39,420 nt of DNA. Origin: Pyxidicoccus fallax (GTDB lineage: Bacteria > Myxococcota > Myxococcia > Myxococcales > Myxococcaceae). The first letter of the stretch is position 1; each line of letters starts with the position of its first letter. Both the position numbers and the translations under genes were made by a program. The stretch covers positions 1 through 39,420 of the forward strand of contig NZ_JABBJJ010000086.1 of the NCBI RefSeq assembly GCF_012933655.1, in the 5' to 3' direction. Below, piece after piece: positions 1-10,019 of this stretch. Under the pieces are notes generated by a model that searched no databases, was not told the origin of the DNA, and was given only the letters and a program-made list of their open reading frames with translations.

Positions 1-379
1 CCGCCAGCGCCGCCCGCGCCCCCTCCACCCCGCGCGCCGTGACGCCCACCAGCCGGCCGGGCCCCAACAGCTCGCGCGCGGCCTCCGGCGGCAGGTCCTC
101 GTCTCCGACATGCACCCCGTCCGCCCCCGCCAGCAGCGCCAGGTCCACCCGGTCGTTCACCAGGCACACGGCCCCCGCGCGCCGGCACAGGGCGGCCACC
201 TCGCGCGCGGCGGCCAGCGCCGCCCCCAGCGGGGTGCGCTTCATGCGCAGCTGCACCACCTTCGCCCCACCCGCGACCAGCCGTGCCGCCTTGTCCACCA
301 GCGGAAGCTCCGGCAGGACGGTGTCGTCACAGAGGACGTAGAGACCTCGGGGAAGCATGGGGCGGGACGGGGCGTTCAT
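1..379 (-). CDS. thiE: Thiamine-phosphate synthase, N-terminal part (runs off the window)
   Basis: Joins the thiazole phosphate and the HMP pyrimidine pyrophosphate to make thiamine phosphate in the cytoplasm. About 126 codons are present, read leftward from ATG at 379; the 3' end lies outside the window. The translation begins MNAPSRPMLPRGLYVL and keeps the family's TIM-barrel strand and substrate motifs: VVQLRMK near residue 41 (pyrimidine pyrophosphate site) and VNDRVDLALLAGADGVHVG near residues 71-89. A second ATG seven codons in (MLPRGLYVL) could also be the start. It is divergent from the gene at 471. I see no TPP riboswitch in the 91 bp between them. The motif match is strong although the C-terminal half is missing. 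Confidence 0.88.
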   Translation of the reverse strand, partial: MNAPSRPMLPRGLYVLCDDTVLPELPLVDKAARLVAGGAKVVQLRMKRTPLGAALAAAREVAALCRRAGAVCLVNDRVDLALLAGADGVHVGDEDLPPEAARELLGPGRLVGVTARGVEGARAALA

Positions 380-405
380 CGGCTCCGGACAGTCGGACGG
401 CGGCG

Positions 406-431
406 TTGACAGATGGCCTCCCTGCTATAAG
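406..431 (+). promoter_or_regulatory. Possible sigma-70 type promoter for the 471-1701 operon
   Basis: A perfect TTGACA (406-411) is followed by TATAAG (426-431), 40 bp before the first start codon. The spacer is only 14 bp, shorter than the usual 16-18, so the pairing of the two boxes is uncertain. The A/T content stands out from the surrounding GC-rich DNA. Confidence 0.3.
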
Positions 432-470
432 GTGCCGCGCTGATTTCCAAGCAATTCTGAGGATTTGAAC

Positions 471-740
471 ATGGCGGATTCGGCGGACCCGAAGTACCTG
501 GATAAGCGCACGGCGGAGCGGTACCTGCGCTCCGGCCAGCTCGACGACAAGGCGTACGAGCGCCACATCAAGGGCCTGCCCGACGTGGCGGAGAAGGCCG
601 TCCCTGTCGAGACGCTGATGCTCGGCGATGTCGACGACATCGACGAGGATGACGAGGACGACCTCGAGGACGAGGACGACGCCGACGAGCAGGACGAGGG
701 CGGCGCGGACGACAACGACGAGGGGTCTGCCTCCGCATGA
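471..740 (+). CDS. Small protein with a highly acidic C-terminal tail
   Basis: 89 aa, function not recognised. The N-terminal half (MADSADPKYLDKRTAERYLR...) is mixed charged and probably helical. From about residue 52 onward it becomes almost pure Asp/Glu, encoded by repeated GAC/GAG codons, and is probably disordered. I chose ATG at 471 over TTG at 465 because GAGG at 459-462 lies 8 nt before the ATG. Its stop overlaps the start of the next gene (ATGA at 737-740), so the two are probably translationally coupled. A role as an acidic partner or chaperone-like tail for the DUF1844 protein is possible but is only inference from the coupling. Confidence 0.75.
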   Translation: MADSADPKYLDKRTAERYLRSGQLDDKAYERHIKGLPDVAEKAVPVETLMLGDVDDIDEDDEDDLEDEDDADEQDEGGADDNDEGSASA

Positions 741-1051
741 GCTCCGGGGACGAGAAGCGCGGCGAGACCTTCGTGATGCGGGGGGAAGCGCGCTCCGCGT
801 CCGAGGAGTCCATTTCCTTCAGCACCTTCATCGTGGGGCTGGGCACCGCGGTGCTCATCCACCTCGGTGACGCTCCGAATCCGGAGACGGGCCAGACGGA
901 GAAGGACCTGCCGCTGGCCCGGCAGAACCTGGACCTGCTTTCGATGTTGCGCGCCAAGACGAAGGGGAACCTCACCGCGGAAGAGGAGAAGCTCTTCGAC
1001 GGCCTCCTCACGGACCTGCGCCTGCGCTTCGTGGAGGCGAGCAAGCGGTGA
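737..1051 (+). CDS. DUF1844 domain protein
   Basis: 104 aa. The core SFSTFIVGLGTAVLIHLGD (from about residue 27), then PETGQTEKDLPLARQNLDLL and KTKGNLTAEEEKLFDGLL, matches the DUF1844 family (PF08899), small cytoplasmic proteins of unknown function common in deltaproteobacteria and other phyla. The length is typical. The start ATG overlaps the preceding stop (ATGA) and its own stop overlaps the next start (GTGA), making it the middle gene of a tightly coupled trio. No catalytic motif is visible. I rely on recall of the family pattern rather than a profile search. Confidence 0.88.
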   Translation: MSSGDEKRGETFVMRGEARSASEESISFSTFIVGLGTAVLIHLGDAPNPETGQTEKDLPLARQNLDLLSMLRAKTKGNLTAEEEKLFDGLLTDLRLRFVEASKR

Positions 1052-1701
1052 CGGTGTCTGCTCCCCACCCGGGCCGCCTGCCTCGCGGCATCCGCTTCGC
1101 CGCCATGGTGTGCCTGGTGATGTCGGCCTTCACCGGCTGGCTCGCCCTCAACGAGGCCACCACGCTCGCGCACTTCCATGACGCCCGGGAGCGCGAGCTG
1201 GAGACGAAGTACCCCGCCTGGATGGGGGACGAGGACTTCTTCCCCCGCGTCGTGAGGACGCAGTACTCCGCCCTGGAGCCCATGCGCGAGCCGCGCACGG
1301 TGCTGATGGGCGTGCTCTCCGTGGCGTGCGCCTTCGTCTTCGTCGCCGCCGGGCGCATGCTCCGGCCGGACGGGCTGCCCCGGGACGGCATGAGGAAGCT
1401 GCTCGGCCGGGCCGCCATCACCGTGGCCGTGCTGCGCACGATTGACGGCGCCCAGTCCGCCGTCGTGCTCCGCCGCGTCGGTCAGGTGATGGCCGAGTCC
1501 ATGGGCCAGATGCCGCTCCAGCCGGGACAGGACCCCGTGGCCGCGGAGATGGTGCGCTCGGCCATGCCGACGATGGCCGCGGGCATGTCCTTCATCGCCA
1601 CGGCGCTGGTGGCGGGCACCTTCGCCCTGCTCGGCCAGTACTTCCGCAGCGACTCCGTCCGCGAGGCCATCACCGCCCAGGACGGCCCGCAGGAAGAGTA
1701 G
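1048..1701 (+). CDS. Predicted inner-membrane protein with four helices
   Basis: 217 aa, family not recognised. Hydrophobic segments lie near residues 17-35, 84-103, 119-140 and 176-197, the third being weaker. Between the first two is a polar loop of about 50 residues rich in charged residues (ARERELETKYPAWMGDEDFF). The start is GTG at 1048, overlapping the DUF1844 stop by 4 nt. This codon choice fits translational coupling and is the only reasonable in-frame start there. The gene is convergent with the unknown gene ending at 1723. Function is unknown; a small multi-pass membrane protein is all the sequence supports. Confidence 0.75.
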   Translation: MTVSAPHPGRLPRGIRFAAMVCLVMSAFTGWLALNEATTLAHFHDARERELETKYPAWMGDEDFFPRVVRTQYSALEPMREPRTVLMGVLSVACAFVFVAAGRMLRPDGLPRDGMRKLLGRAAITVAVLRTIDGAQSAVVLRRVGQVMAESMGQMPLQPGQDPVAAEMVRSAMPTMAAGMSFIATALVAGTFALLGQYFRSDSVREAITAQDGPQEE

Positions 1702-1731
1702 CCCGCTCCCCGGGACGCCCTCCTAGCGGGC
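1701..1731. terminator. Hairpin between convergent stops
   Basis: GCCCGCT (1701-1707) pairs with AGCGGGC (1725-1731) across a 17-nt loop. The arms include the stop codons of both converging genes. There is no T-run, so a terminator role is only suggested by position. Confidence 0.3.
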
Positions 1732-2367
1732 GTGCGTCACCGGGAGGGCACCCTGCGCGCCCGGCAGCAGCTCTTCCAGCGCCTCGGCGCTGTCCTCCTC
1801 CGTGCCGTCCAGCGACATGACGATGTTCGGCATCGCCAGGGGCAGCCGCAGCAGCTCCTTGCGCGCGAGGCCGAAGACGTAGGCCAGGTGGCCCACGGGC
1901 CAGCGCTCCTGCATGTGCGTGAAGGCGGCCTCGTCCACGTCCTCGGGGCGTCCGGGCAGCTCCACGTCCTCGTACACCACGCGCTCGCCGCCCACGCGCC
2001 GGCCGTTGCCGTAGGCGATGACCTCCTCGCCCTCGTCCGGGTCATACACGTACGCGTGCACCGTGATGTTGGCCGCGCGGGACAGGAGCCTCGGCAGCGC
2101 GTGGTGGGCCGCGTACCAGTGCGCGCCCTGCCGGCCCGCGGTGAAGGGCCCCACGTAGGCCAGGCGCACCACCTTGCGGCGCCGGTTCACCGTCACCTGC
2201 AGGCCCGTGGCGCCTTCCGCGCCATCCAGCGCGAGCGCCTCACGTGCCAGCCGGAGCAGCTCCAGCCCACCCAGGCTTTCGAGTCGTACGAGATAACCGC
2301 CGTGCGCTTCCAGGATCAGCCCCCCGAAGATGGCGCCGCCTATACCGGGCCGGGCGCCGCGTGGCAA
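1723..2367 (-). CDS. Conserved-looking cytoplasmic protein of unknown function
   Basis: 214 aa, not recognised. The body reads as a folded alpha/beta protein (LEAHGGYLVRLESLGGLELL, then VTVNRRRKVVRLAYVGPFTA) with no membrane segment or signal peptide, and ends with an acidic stretch (LDGTEEDSAEALEELLPG). The start is TTG at 2367 because a strong ribosome site, AAGGAG (complement of 2374-2379), lies 6 nt upstream. The frame stays open to an ATG at 2448, but that start has no good ribosome site and would run close to clpB. The gene is divergent from clpB, leaving about 116 bp for both promoters. Function cannot be inferred from the neighbour. Confidence 0.7.
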   Translation of the reverse strand: MPRGARPGIGGAIFGGLILEAHGGYLVRLESLGGLELLRLAREALALDGAEGATGLQVTVNRRRKVVRLAYVGPFTAGRQGAHWYAAHHALPRLLSRAANITVHAYVYDPDEGEEVIAYGNGRRVGGERVVYEDVELPGRPEDVDEAAFTHMQERWPVGHLAYVFGLARKELLRLPLAMPNIVMSLDGTEEDSAEALEELLPGAQGALPVTHAR

Positions 2368-2483
2368 CCCCGGCTCCTTGAAAGGCCGGTAGCTACCAGG
2401 TGTCCAAAGTATTCCACGGCGGGCGGACACTCCGACGCACCGAGTCAACTTGCCAAGAGGGGTCCGACTCTTACGTTCAAGAC

Positions 2484-5108
<2,625 letters not shown>

Positions 5109-5133
5109 CGGGCGCTCGAGGTTTGTGGGGCAG

Positions 5134-5170
5134 GAAGGGCCCGGAATCGCTCGGCGGTTCCGGGCCCTTC
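5134..5170. terminator. Strong bidirectional terminator between clpB and the phosphatase
   Basis: A perfect 13-bp inverted repeat, GAAGGGCCCGGAA (5134-5146) and TTCCGGGCCCTTC (5158-5170), encloses an 11-nt loop. It lies 25 bp after the clpB stop and 12 bp before the end of the convergent phosphatase gene. Short A and T runs at the outer edges let it work in either direction. Confidence 0.85.
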
Positions 5171-5182
5171 GTCTTCGAGGGG

Positions 5183-6439
5183 CTAGCGAAGCAGCGCCCT
5201 CACCTTCCGGTGGATTTCGGTGTTCTCGTAGAGGCCGACGAACCGCTCCGCGCCGGGCCCCAGGGCGAAGAGCGGGACGAGCGAGCCGGTGTGCACGGTG
5301 CTCCCGAACTCCAGGGCGACGTCTCCGGCGCCTTCCGCGACGACGCGCAGGCCGCCCGTCTCGTGGTCGCCCATGACGAGCACCAGGGTGTCGCCGCGCT
5401 GACGCGCGAAGTCCGCGACGACGCCCACCGTCTCGTCGAAGGAGCGCAGGCTGGCGCGCAGGTCGTCCGCCGCGTTCTCGTGGCTGGCCTTGTCCGTCCC
5501 CTCGTGCTCGACGACGAGGAAGAAGCCGTCCGGGTCCTTCGCGAGCCGCTCGAGCGCCCAGCGGGCCAGAGTCGGAAGCCGGGCGCCCGGGACGTCCACG
5601 TCGTTCTTCTGGGAGGGGAAGACGGCGAGCGCCTTCGACGCGGGCGCCGAGGCCAGCGCGGCGGGCTCGGTGATGAGCGTCCACCCCTGCTTCGACGCGG
5701 CGGCGGGTAGCTCGGGCAGCCCGTCTCGGCCGAACAGCTCCGCACCGGTGCCCGCGATGAGGTCCACCTGGCTCGCGAGGAGCTGGTCGACGATTCCCGT
5801 CACCTGCTCGCGGCGCGCGGTGTGGACGGCGAAGGCGGCGGGTGTGGCGTCTCCGAAGAAGGTGGTGGTCACAAGCCCCGTCGCCCTGCCCTGCCCTTCG
5901 GCGAGCTCCAGGAGCGTGGGCAGCGGACGCCCCTCGGCGTCGACGCTCAGCATCTTGTTGTTCACCTTGTGGCCCGTCGCCATCGCCGAGGCCGCCGCCG
6001 CCGAGTCCGTCACCCGAGAGCTGGCGGAGGCCGTGGCCACGAGGCCCGTCACCGGGAAGCGCCCGGCCTCGAAGGCGTCCCCACGCAGGAGCCTCGCCGC
6101 CGCGAAGTGCGACGGGCCCATGCCGTCGCCCACGAGGAGGACGACATTCCTGGGGAAGGCGGATGTTGAGCTGGGCGGAGCGGCCCGAGGGCCGTGCATG
6201 GGGGCCGCTCTCGCAGGCGCGGCGCCGGCTGGAGCAGGCAAGGCAGCCGTTCGCTCGGGCACGGCGGCTGTTCGCTCGGGCATGGCGCCGGCTGGAGCGG
6301 TCACGACGGCGAGAGGCCCGCACATGGCAACGGTCGGCTCGGGCCCGGAGGCCGCTGGCTGAGGCATGGCGGCAAGACCGCTCCGGCAGGACAACGCGAC
6401 GAGGGCGGGGACGGTGAGGAACCAGCGCATACGAGGCAT
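5183..6439 (-). CDS. Exported alkaline phosphatase (PhoA superfamily)
   Basis: 418 aa. Hydrolyses phosphate monoesters in the periplasm or outside the cell. After a leader (MRWFLTVPALVALSC...GLAA) comes a low-complexity Ala/Pro/Arg linker, then the catalytic domain. FPRNVVLLVGDGMGPSHF carries the metal-binding Asp, VTDSAAAASAMATGHK the nucleophile Ser, FFLVVEHEGTDKASHEN and VMGDHETGG further metal ligands, and STVHTGSLVPLFALGPGA the C-terminal His. These are the standard alkaline phosphatase motifs. I chose ATG at 6439; an ATG three codons further in (MRWFLTV) is equally good for the signal peptide. The gene is divergent from the LysR gene, which may regulate it. A Cys in the leader lacks a good lipobox. 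Confidence 0.88.
   Translation of the reverse strand: MPRMRWFLTVPALVALSCRSGLAAMPQPAASGPEPTVAMCGPLAVVTAPAGAMPERTAAVPERTAALPAPAGAAPARAAPMHGPRAAPPSSTSAFPRNVVLLVGDGMGPSHFAAARLLRGDAFEAGRFPVTGLVATASASSRVTDSAAAASAMATGHKVNNKMLSVDAEGRPLPTLLELAEGQGRATGLVTTTFFGDATPAAFAVHTARREQVTGIVDQLLASQVDLIAGTGAELFGRDGLPELPAAASKQGWTLITEPAALASAPASKALAVFPSQKNDVDVPGARLPTLARWALERLAKDPDGFFLVVEHEGTDKASHENAADDLRASLRSFDETVGVVADFARQRGDTLVLVMGDHETGGLRVVAEGAGDVALEFGSTVHTGSLVPLFALGPGAERFVGLYENTEIHRKVRALLR
6244..6285. repeat. 21-bp tandem duplication in the phosphatase linker
   Basis: Two adjacent 21-bp units (6244-6264 and 6265-6285) match at 18 of 21 positions, and a degenerate third copy seems to follow. They encode the MPERTAAVPERTAAL stretch between leader and catalytic domain, so linker length may vary by slippage. 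Confidence 0.6.
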
Positions 6440-6544
6440 GAGGTGTCTCTCGGGCCGGGGCGTCCCCCGATGCCATGCGGGGGCACATGGCGGGGGCATG
6501 AACGCCCGGGCTGACGTGTCGGGCGGCAAGCTGCCGGACGCTCC

Positions 6545-6574
6545 TGGCAAAAGCCAATTGAACGTTTTCCGGAA
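6545..6574. promoter_or_regulatory. Candidate operators between the phosphatase and lysR genes
   Basis: This 152-bp divergent spacer has two short palindromes: TGGCAAAAGCCA (6545-6556, 4-bp arms) and TTCCGGAA (6567-6574), within an A/T-richer stretch just before the LysR start. LysR regulators often bind such divergent intergenic sites, but neither element is long enough to be decisive. Confidence 0.3.
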
Positions 6575-6591
6575 CAGGCAAAAATCATTTG

Positions 6592-7560
6592 ATGGACCTC
6601 GACCCGCGCTACCTGGAGGCCTTCTTCACCGTATGCCGGGAGGGCGGCTTCAGCCGTGCCGCGGCGGTGATGCACCGGACGCAGCCTGCCATCAGCTACC
6701 AGGTCCGGATGCTGGAGCGTCAGCTCGGGACACGACTCATCGAGAGGGCCCAGCGCCCGCTCCTGCTGACACCCGCCGGCAAGCGGCTGCGCGAACTCTG
6801 CGAGCGCTTCTTCGGCGAGTTCGGCCGGCTGGCCGCGTCCTTCGCGGAAGGCGCGCCGCTGACCGAGGAACCGCTGCACATCGCCGCCGTGAGTGGCTTC
6901 GGCCGCTACGTGCTGTTCCCACTCCTGTGCCAGCCACCGTTCTCGAGGCTGCGCTACTCCCTCCGCTTCCCCACGGTGGACGAGGTATTCCGTACTCTGG
7001 AGGAAGGCCGGTGCGACCTGGGCATCGTCTACGTGCCGCGAGTCTCCCGGCTGCTGCGCGTCCAGCCGTTGCGACGAGAGGAACTGGTGCTCATCGCGCC
7101 GCCCGGATTCGACGCCTCGGCGCACGCACCGCGGTCCGTGAAGGGCTATGAAACCCTGCCCTTCATCACCTACGACGAATGCGAGTACGTGTTCGGCCGG
7201 TGGTTCGACGCGCACTTCGGGACGCAGCCCGCGGGGATGCGCGAGGTGTGCCACTTCGAGGAACTGGAGGAGGTGCTGGAGACCGTGGCGCTGGGCCGGG
7301 GCGTGTCCGTGATTCCGGACCACGTGGCGGCCCAGGCCGTCCAACAAGGGCGCGTGAAGCTGCTGCGCCCCACGTCACGCCGGGCGACCAACGCCATCTA
7401 CTCGGTGACGCGGGCGGGCGCCGCGCACCACCCGGACGTGGAGCGGCTCATCGAGGCGCTGCGAGCGGAACGCCCCACTCCGAGTGCCCCGAAGAAGACG
7501 TCAGTGGGTACCAGGCCCTCGAGCCGTTCCCGAGGAACCTCGGGCCGACGGAGGGCATGA
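6592..7560 (+). CDS. LysR-family transcriptional regulator
   Basis: 322 aa. The N-terminal winged helix-turn-helix is clear: LDPRYLEAFFTVCREGGFSR, then AAAVMHRTQPAISYQVRMLE and GTRLIERAQRPLLLTPAGK (residues about 3-65), followed by the periplasmic-binding-protein-like effector domain (about 90-290: LHIAAVSGFGRYVLFPLL, DLGIVYVPRV, GRGVSVIPDHVAAQA). ATG at 6592 begins at the normal family N terminus. A basic, Ser-rich tail of about 30 residues extends past the usual end and is probably unstructured. The gene is divergent from the alkaline phosphatase, the common LysR arrangement with a target, though the inducer is unknown. The ribosome site is weak. Confidence 0.93.
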   Translation: MDLDPRYLEAFFTVCREGGFSRAAAVMHRTQPAISYQVRMLERQLGTRLIERAQRPLLLTPAGKRLRELCERFFGEFGRLAASFAEGAPLTEEPLHIAAVSGFGRYVLFPLLCQPPFSRLRYSLRFPTVDEVFRTLEEGRCDLGIVYVPRVSRLLRVQPLRREELVLIAPPGFDASAHAPRSVKGYETLPFITYDECEYVFGRWFDAHFGTQPAGMREVCHFEELEEVLETVALGRGVSVIPDHVAAQAVQQGRVKLLRPTSRRATNAIYSVTRAGAAHHPDVERLIEALRAERPTPSAPKKTSVGTRPSSRSRGTSGRRRA

Positions 7561-7627
7561 GCAACAAACGCATCGGGCTCCACCGGGTGGACGGAGGACC
7601 CCGACTCCGCAGCTGACTGCTCCAGGC

Positions 7628-7805
7628 GGAATGGAGCTTCCATTCCGGGTGGACGCCGCCCAGGACCAGCACGCCCAGTCGGAATGGAGCTTCCATTCCA
7701 AGAAGAGGCGACCCGAGGGTCAGCAAGCCCGGGTTGGAATGGAGCTTCCGTTCCGGAAGGGGGCCCCGGGGCCAGCGGTGTCAGGCGGAATGGAGCTTCC
7801 ATTCC
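7628..7805. repeat. Array of four 19-bp palindromic repeats
   Basis: The element GGAATGGAGCTTCCATTCC occurs at 7628-7646, 7681-7699, 7736-7754 (one change, CGTTCC for CATTCC) and 7787-7805. Each copy is a perfect 8-bp inverted repeat around a GCT centre, except the third, where one arm base is altered. Start-to-start distances are 53, 55 and 51 bp, and the 34-, 36- and 32-nt spacers are unrelated. The array lies between the converging lysR and lipase genes. I did not see further copies in this window. It could be a string of RNA hairpins at the 3' ends, an array of dimer binding sites spaced about five helical turns apart, or a REP-like repeat cluster. CRISPR is unlikely: the repeats are short and no cas genes are nearby. 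Confidence 0.9.
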
Positions 7806-7851
7806 GACAGGAGCGCCCGGGAGCGGGCCTCCGCCCCCCTGTTCATGCTGT

Positions 7852-7870
7852 GCCGAGGTGCCTCCTCGGC
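7852..7870. terminator. Hairpin after the lipase gene
   Basis: GCCGAGG (7852-7858) and CCTCGGC (7864-7870) pair perfectly around a 5-nt loop, 21 nt beyond the lipase stop. No T-run follows, so only a stem-loop is certain. The rest of 7806-7891 shows nothing else. Confidence 0.4.
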
Positions 7871-7891
7871 GGGACTCATCCGCGTCCTGAA

Positions 7892-8854
7892 TCAGCCCAC
7901 GGCACGCGGCGCCACCTGCGACGGCGGAGCCCACTTGGAGTCGAGCTGATGGATGGTCGGAACCGGGATGCCCAGCAGGAACATGTAGTAGAGCGCCCGG
8001 TGCTGGTCGTTGACCTCCTGCTCGAACGGGAGAATCCACCCGGTGGAGTAGAGCTGGCCTTTGAGGCTCGTGCTCGCGCTCGGCTGCGTGTACGTCAGGT
8101 CGTTGCTCTGGAGGGTGTCCAGGGCCCACTTCACCGCGCCCTTCACGACGGGGCCCGCCTGCGGTCCTCCGGCGTAGTCGGAGTCGATGGACGTCAGGCC
8201 CTCCACCGTCCACAGGCAGGGGACCACATCCAGCGTGTTGTAGTACCGCATGGCGCCCGCGGCGTTGAACGTCGAGTCGAAGGACGCAGCAAAGGCCGGG
8301 TTGCCCGCGGTTGGCGCCGCGAAGGTGATGGGCAGGACGGACGAGACATTCGTCAGCGTGCCCTGGAGCCACATCGCCACCACGCTGGCCATCTGCCCCC
8401 CGAGGCTGTGCCCGGTGACGAGCAGGCTCGGAGAGCCCGTCAGTGCCTGCAGGAAGGACAGCAGCGTGCCGCTCCCCGAGCCCGGCACCGAGGAGACCAT
8501 GGCCTGGATGTTCGTCATCACCTCCTGAACGCCCAGGGACACCATCGCCCCGGAAGAGAGGAAGGGCAGCGACACCTGCTCGCCGACGCTCTTGTCCTGG
8601 ATGACATCCTCGATGCGGTCGAACAGCGTGCCCCGCACCACCACCGCGTACTGACCCGCGCCGTTGGAGGCGACGTAGACGAGGTCCTCGCCCTGCGTCG
8701 CCGGGCCCCAGACGATGGACCAGCCATTCCCCACCGTGTTCGCCAGGGCCTGGTTCATCTCGGTGAAGCGCTTGGAATTGGTGTCGAACTGTCCCAGGTA
8801 GGAAACGGCGGACAGCGTGACGGCGACCTGCGCGGAGTTGAAAGTAGAGGCCAT
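7892..8854 (-). CDS. Class-3 lipase (alpha/beta hydrolase)
   Basis: 320 aa. Expected to hydrolyse acyl ester bonds of glycerides. The lipase-3 pattern is present: TGHSLGGQMASVVAMW with nucleophile Ser150, Asp209 in YYNTLDVVPCLW, and His285 in NDQHRALYYMFLLG as likely triad members; VVVRGT (72-76) is the oxyanion-loop region. No signal peptide is visible, so it may stay cytoplasmic or leave by a non-Sec route. ATG at 8854 was chosen because AAAGGA lies 6 nt upstream; an ATG at 8860 would touch that ribosome site. The downstream gap holds a hairpin and the palindromic array. The family call is firm; the substrate is not known. Confidence 0.88.
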   Translation of the reverse strand: MASTFNSAQVAVTLSAVSYLGQFDTNSKRFTEMNQALANTVGNGWSIVWGPATQGEDLVYVASNGAGQYAVVVRGTLFDRIEDVIQDKSVGEQVSLPFLSSGAMVSLGVQEVMTNIQAMVSSVPGSGSGTLLSFLQALTGSPSLLVTGHSLGGQMASVVAMWLQGTLTNVSSVLPITFAAPTAGNPAFAASFDSTFNAAGAMRYYNTLDVVPCLWTVEGLTSIDSDYAGGPQAGPVVKGAVKWALDTLQSNDLTYTQPSASTSLKGQLYSTGWILPFEQEVNDQHRALYYMFLLGIPVPTIHQLDSKWAPPSQVAPRAVG

Positions 8855-9016
8855 GAGCATTCCTTTCGGCGGGGGTGGAGCCTTGTTCAGGGGTGCCCTC
8901 CCTCCATTGCAGTGCCCATGCCGACACGCTTCCGCACTGGAGCCCGTGTCCCGTCCGTGAATTCGCGCGCGCTGGCGCCTTCCGACATGTCGGCCCGACG
9001 TGTCGGCCAGCGGGGT

Positions 9017-9877
9017 TCAGCCAAACGCATACTGCGCGCGAATGCGCTTGTCCTTGTCCTGGGACGCAAGCGCCTGCGCCAGCATCTGCTCCCGAAGCGC
9101 CTTCGGAATGAGGTGCCGCTCCTGGCGCCCCTGCCGGCCGAACTCCCCACTCGCGAAGAGGCGCGCGGCGCCTTCCAGCTCGCTCGCGGAGAGCTCGCGT
9201 CCCTCCAGCGCGGAGAGCAGCACCGGTATCGGGTAGTCCAGGAGGAGCGTCTTGGCCGCACCCTCGTACGAGGGGTATCCCGACCAGGGCCCCTTCCCGC
9301 TTCCGAACCAGCGGAACAGCTCCAGGATGCGCATCTTCACGTCGGGAAACGCCTCCGCCAGGGGCGCACGCAGGGCGCCGACATCCTCCACCATCCCGGT
9401 CCCCGGTTCGATGCGCCAGAGGGGGCGCAGGCACGCGGGCATCGCGGCGAGCCAGCGCTCTTCCGCCGCCGCGGCTTCCTCACCGGCACGCCGATGCTCC
9501 TGGGCATCCTCGCGTGGCTTCGTCAGCCCCACCGAGGCGAACCAGTCGAGCAACCGCGGTCCGTCCTTCAGGGCCGCATCCCAGGTCCAGCGGTCCCACC
9601 GGATGGACACGCCATGGTGCATGGTCAGCACGGCGAGGAGGTTCTGCTCATCGTGCAGCTCCAGCGCGAAGTCCCCGATGCACATGCAGTGGAAGCCCTC
9701 CGCGTCCTCGCGGATGGCCAGACACGTCCGCAATGCGGCCACGGCGGCGGTGTCGCGCACGTCGAGCGGAAGCCCTGGGGTGGGCTTCCTCGGTGTCACG
9801 GGCCTGAGGTGAACCCAGGTGCACCTCGCGAGCACCTCGTCGAGGTCCTTCTGAGCTGGCATGACGTCGGCACTCAT
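9017..9877 (-). CDS. Uncharacterised cytoplasmic protein
   Basis: 286 aa, not recognised by function. The N-terminal half contains CTWVHLRPVTPRKPTPGLPL, a conserved-looking core CMCIGDFALELHDEQNLLAVL and MHHGVSIRWDRWTWDAALKD, then LLDWFASVGL. Similar sheets occur in hypothetical proteins of actinobacteria and myxobacteria as far as I recall. The C-terminal half is helical and charged and ends in a Lys/Arg-rich tail. ATG at 9877 is preceded by GAGGAG with a 10-nt gap; the frame stays open further upstream without better signals. It lies upstream of the lipase on the same strand but about 160 bp away, so co-transcription is uncertain. Confidence 0.7.
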   Translation of the reverse strand: MSADVMPAQKDLDEVLARCTWVHLRPVTPRKPTPGLPLDVRDTAAVAALRTCLAIREDAEGFHCMCIGDFALELHDEQNLLAVLTMHHGVSIRWDRWTWDAALKDGPRLLDWFASVGLTKPREDAQEHRRAGEEAAAAEERWLAAMPACLRPLWRIEPGTGMVEDVGALRAPLAEAFPDVKMRILELFRWFGSGKGPWSGYPSYEGAAKTLLLDYPIPVLLSALEGRELSASELEGAARLFASGEFGRQGRQERHLIPKALREQMLAQALASQDKDKRIRAQYAFG

Positions 9878-10019
9878 GGCGGAAAGGCTCCTCGAAGGCA
9901 GTTCAGTCGAACCGGAGGGTAGCCCGGCCACCTTCCGCCATGCACGGCCGTGAGCAGGATGAAAACAGGTGCACGGACCGCCTTGACCCGCGCCCCACTC
10001 CGCGCGATGAGCCCGGGCC

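Noticed and set aside
2377-2383. CTTGAAA as a heat-shock (sigma-32) -35 box for clpB
   Set aside because: No CCCCAT-like -10 box follows at 13-15 bp, and the sequence overlaps the ribosome site of the divergent gene.
7628-7805. CRISPR array reading of the four palindromic repeats
   Set aside because: Repeats are only 19 bp and fully palindromic, spacer lengths vary from 32 to 36, only four copies are present, and there are no cas genes in the window.
7398-9434. Long minus-strand open frame across the repeat array and lipase
   Set aside because: It lies in a different frame from the well-supported lipase and reads Gly/Arg/Ala-rich low complexity.
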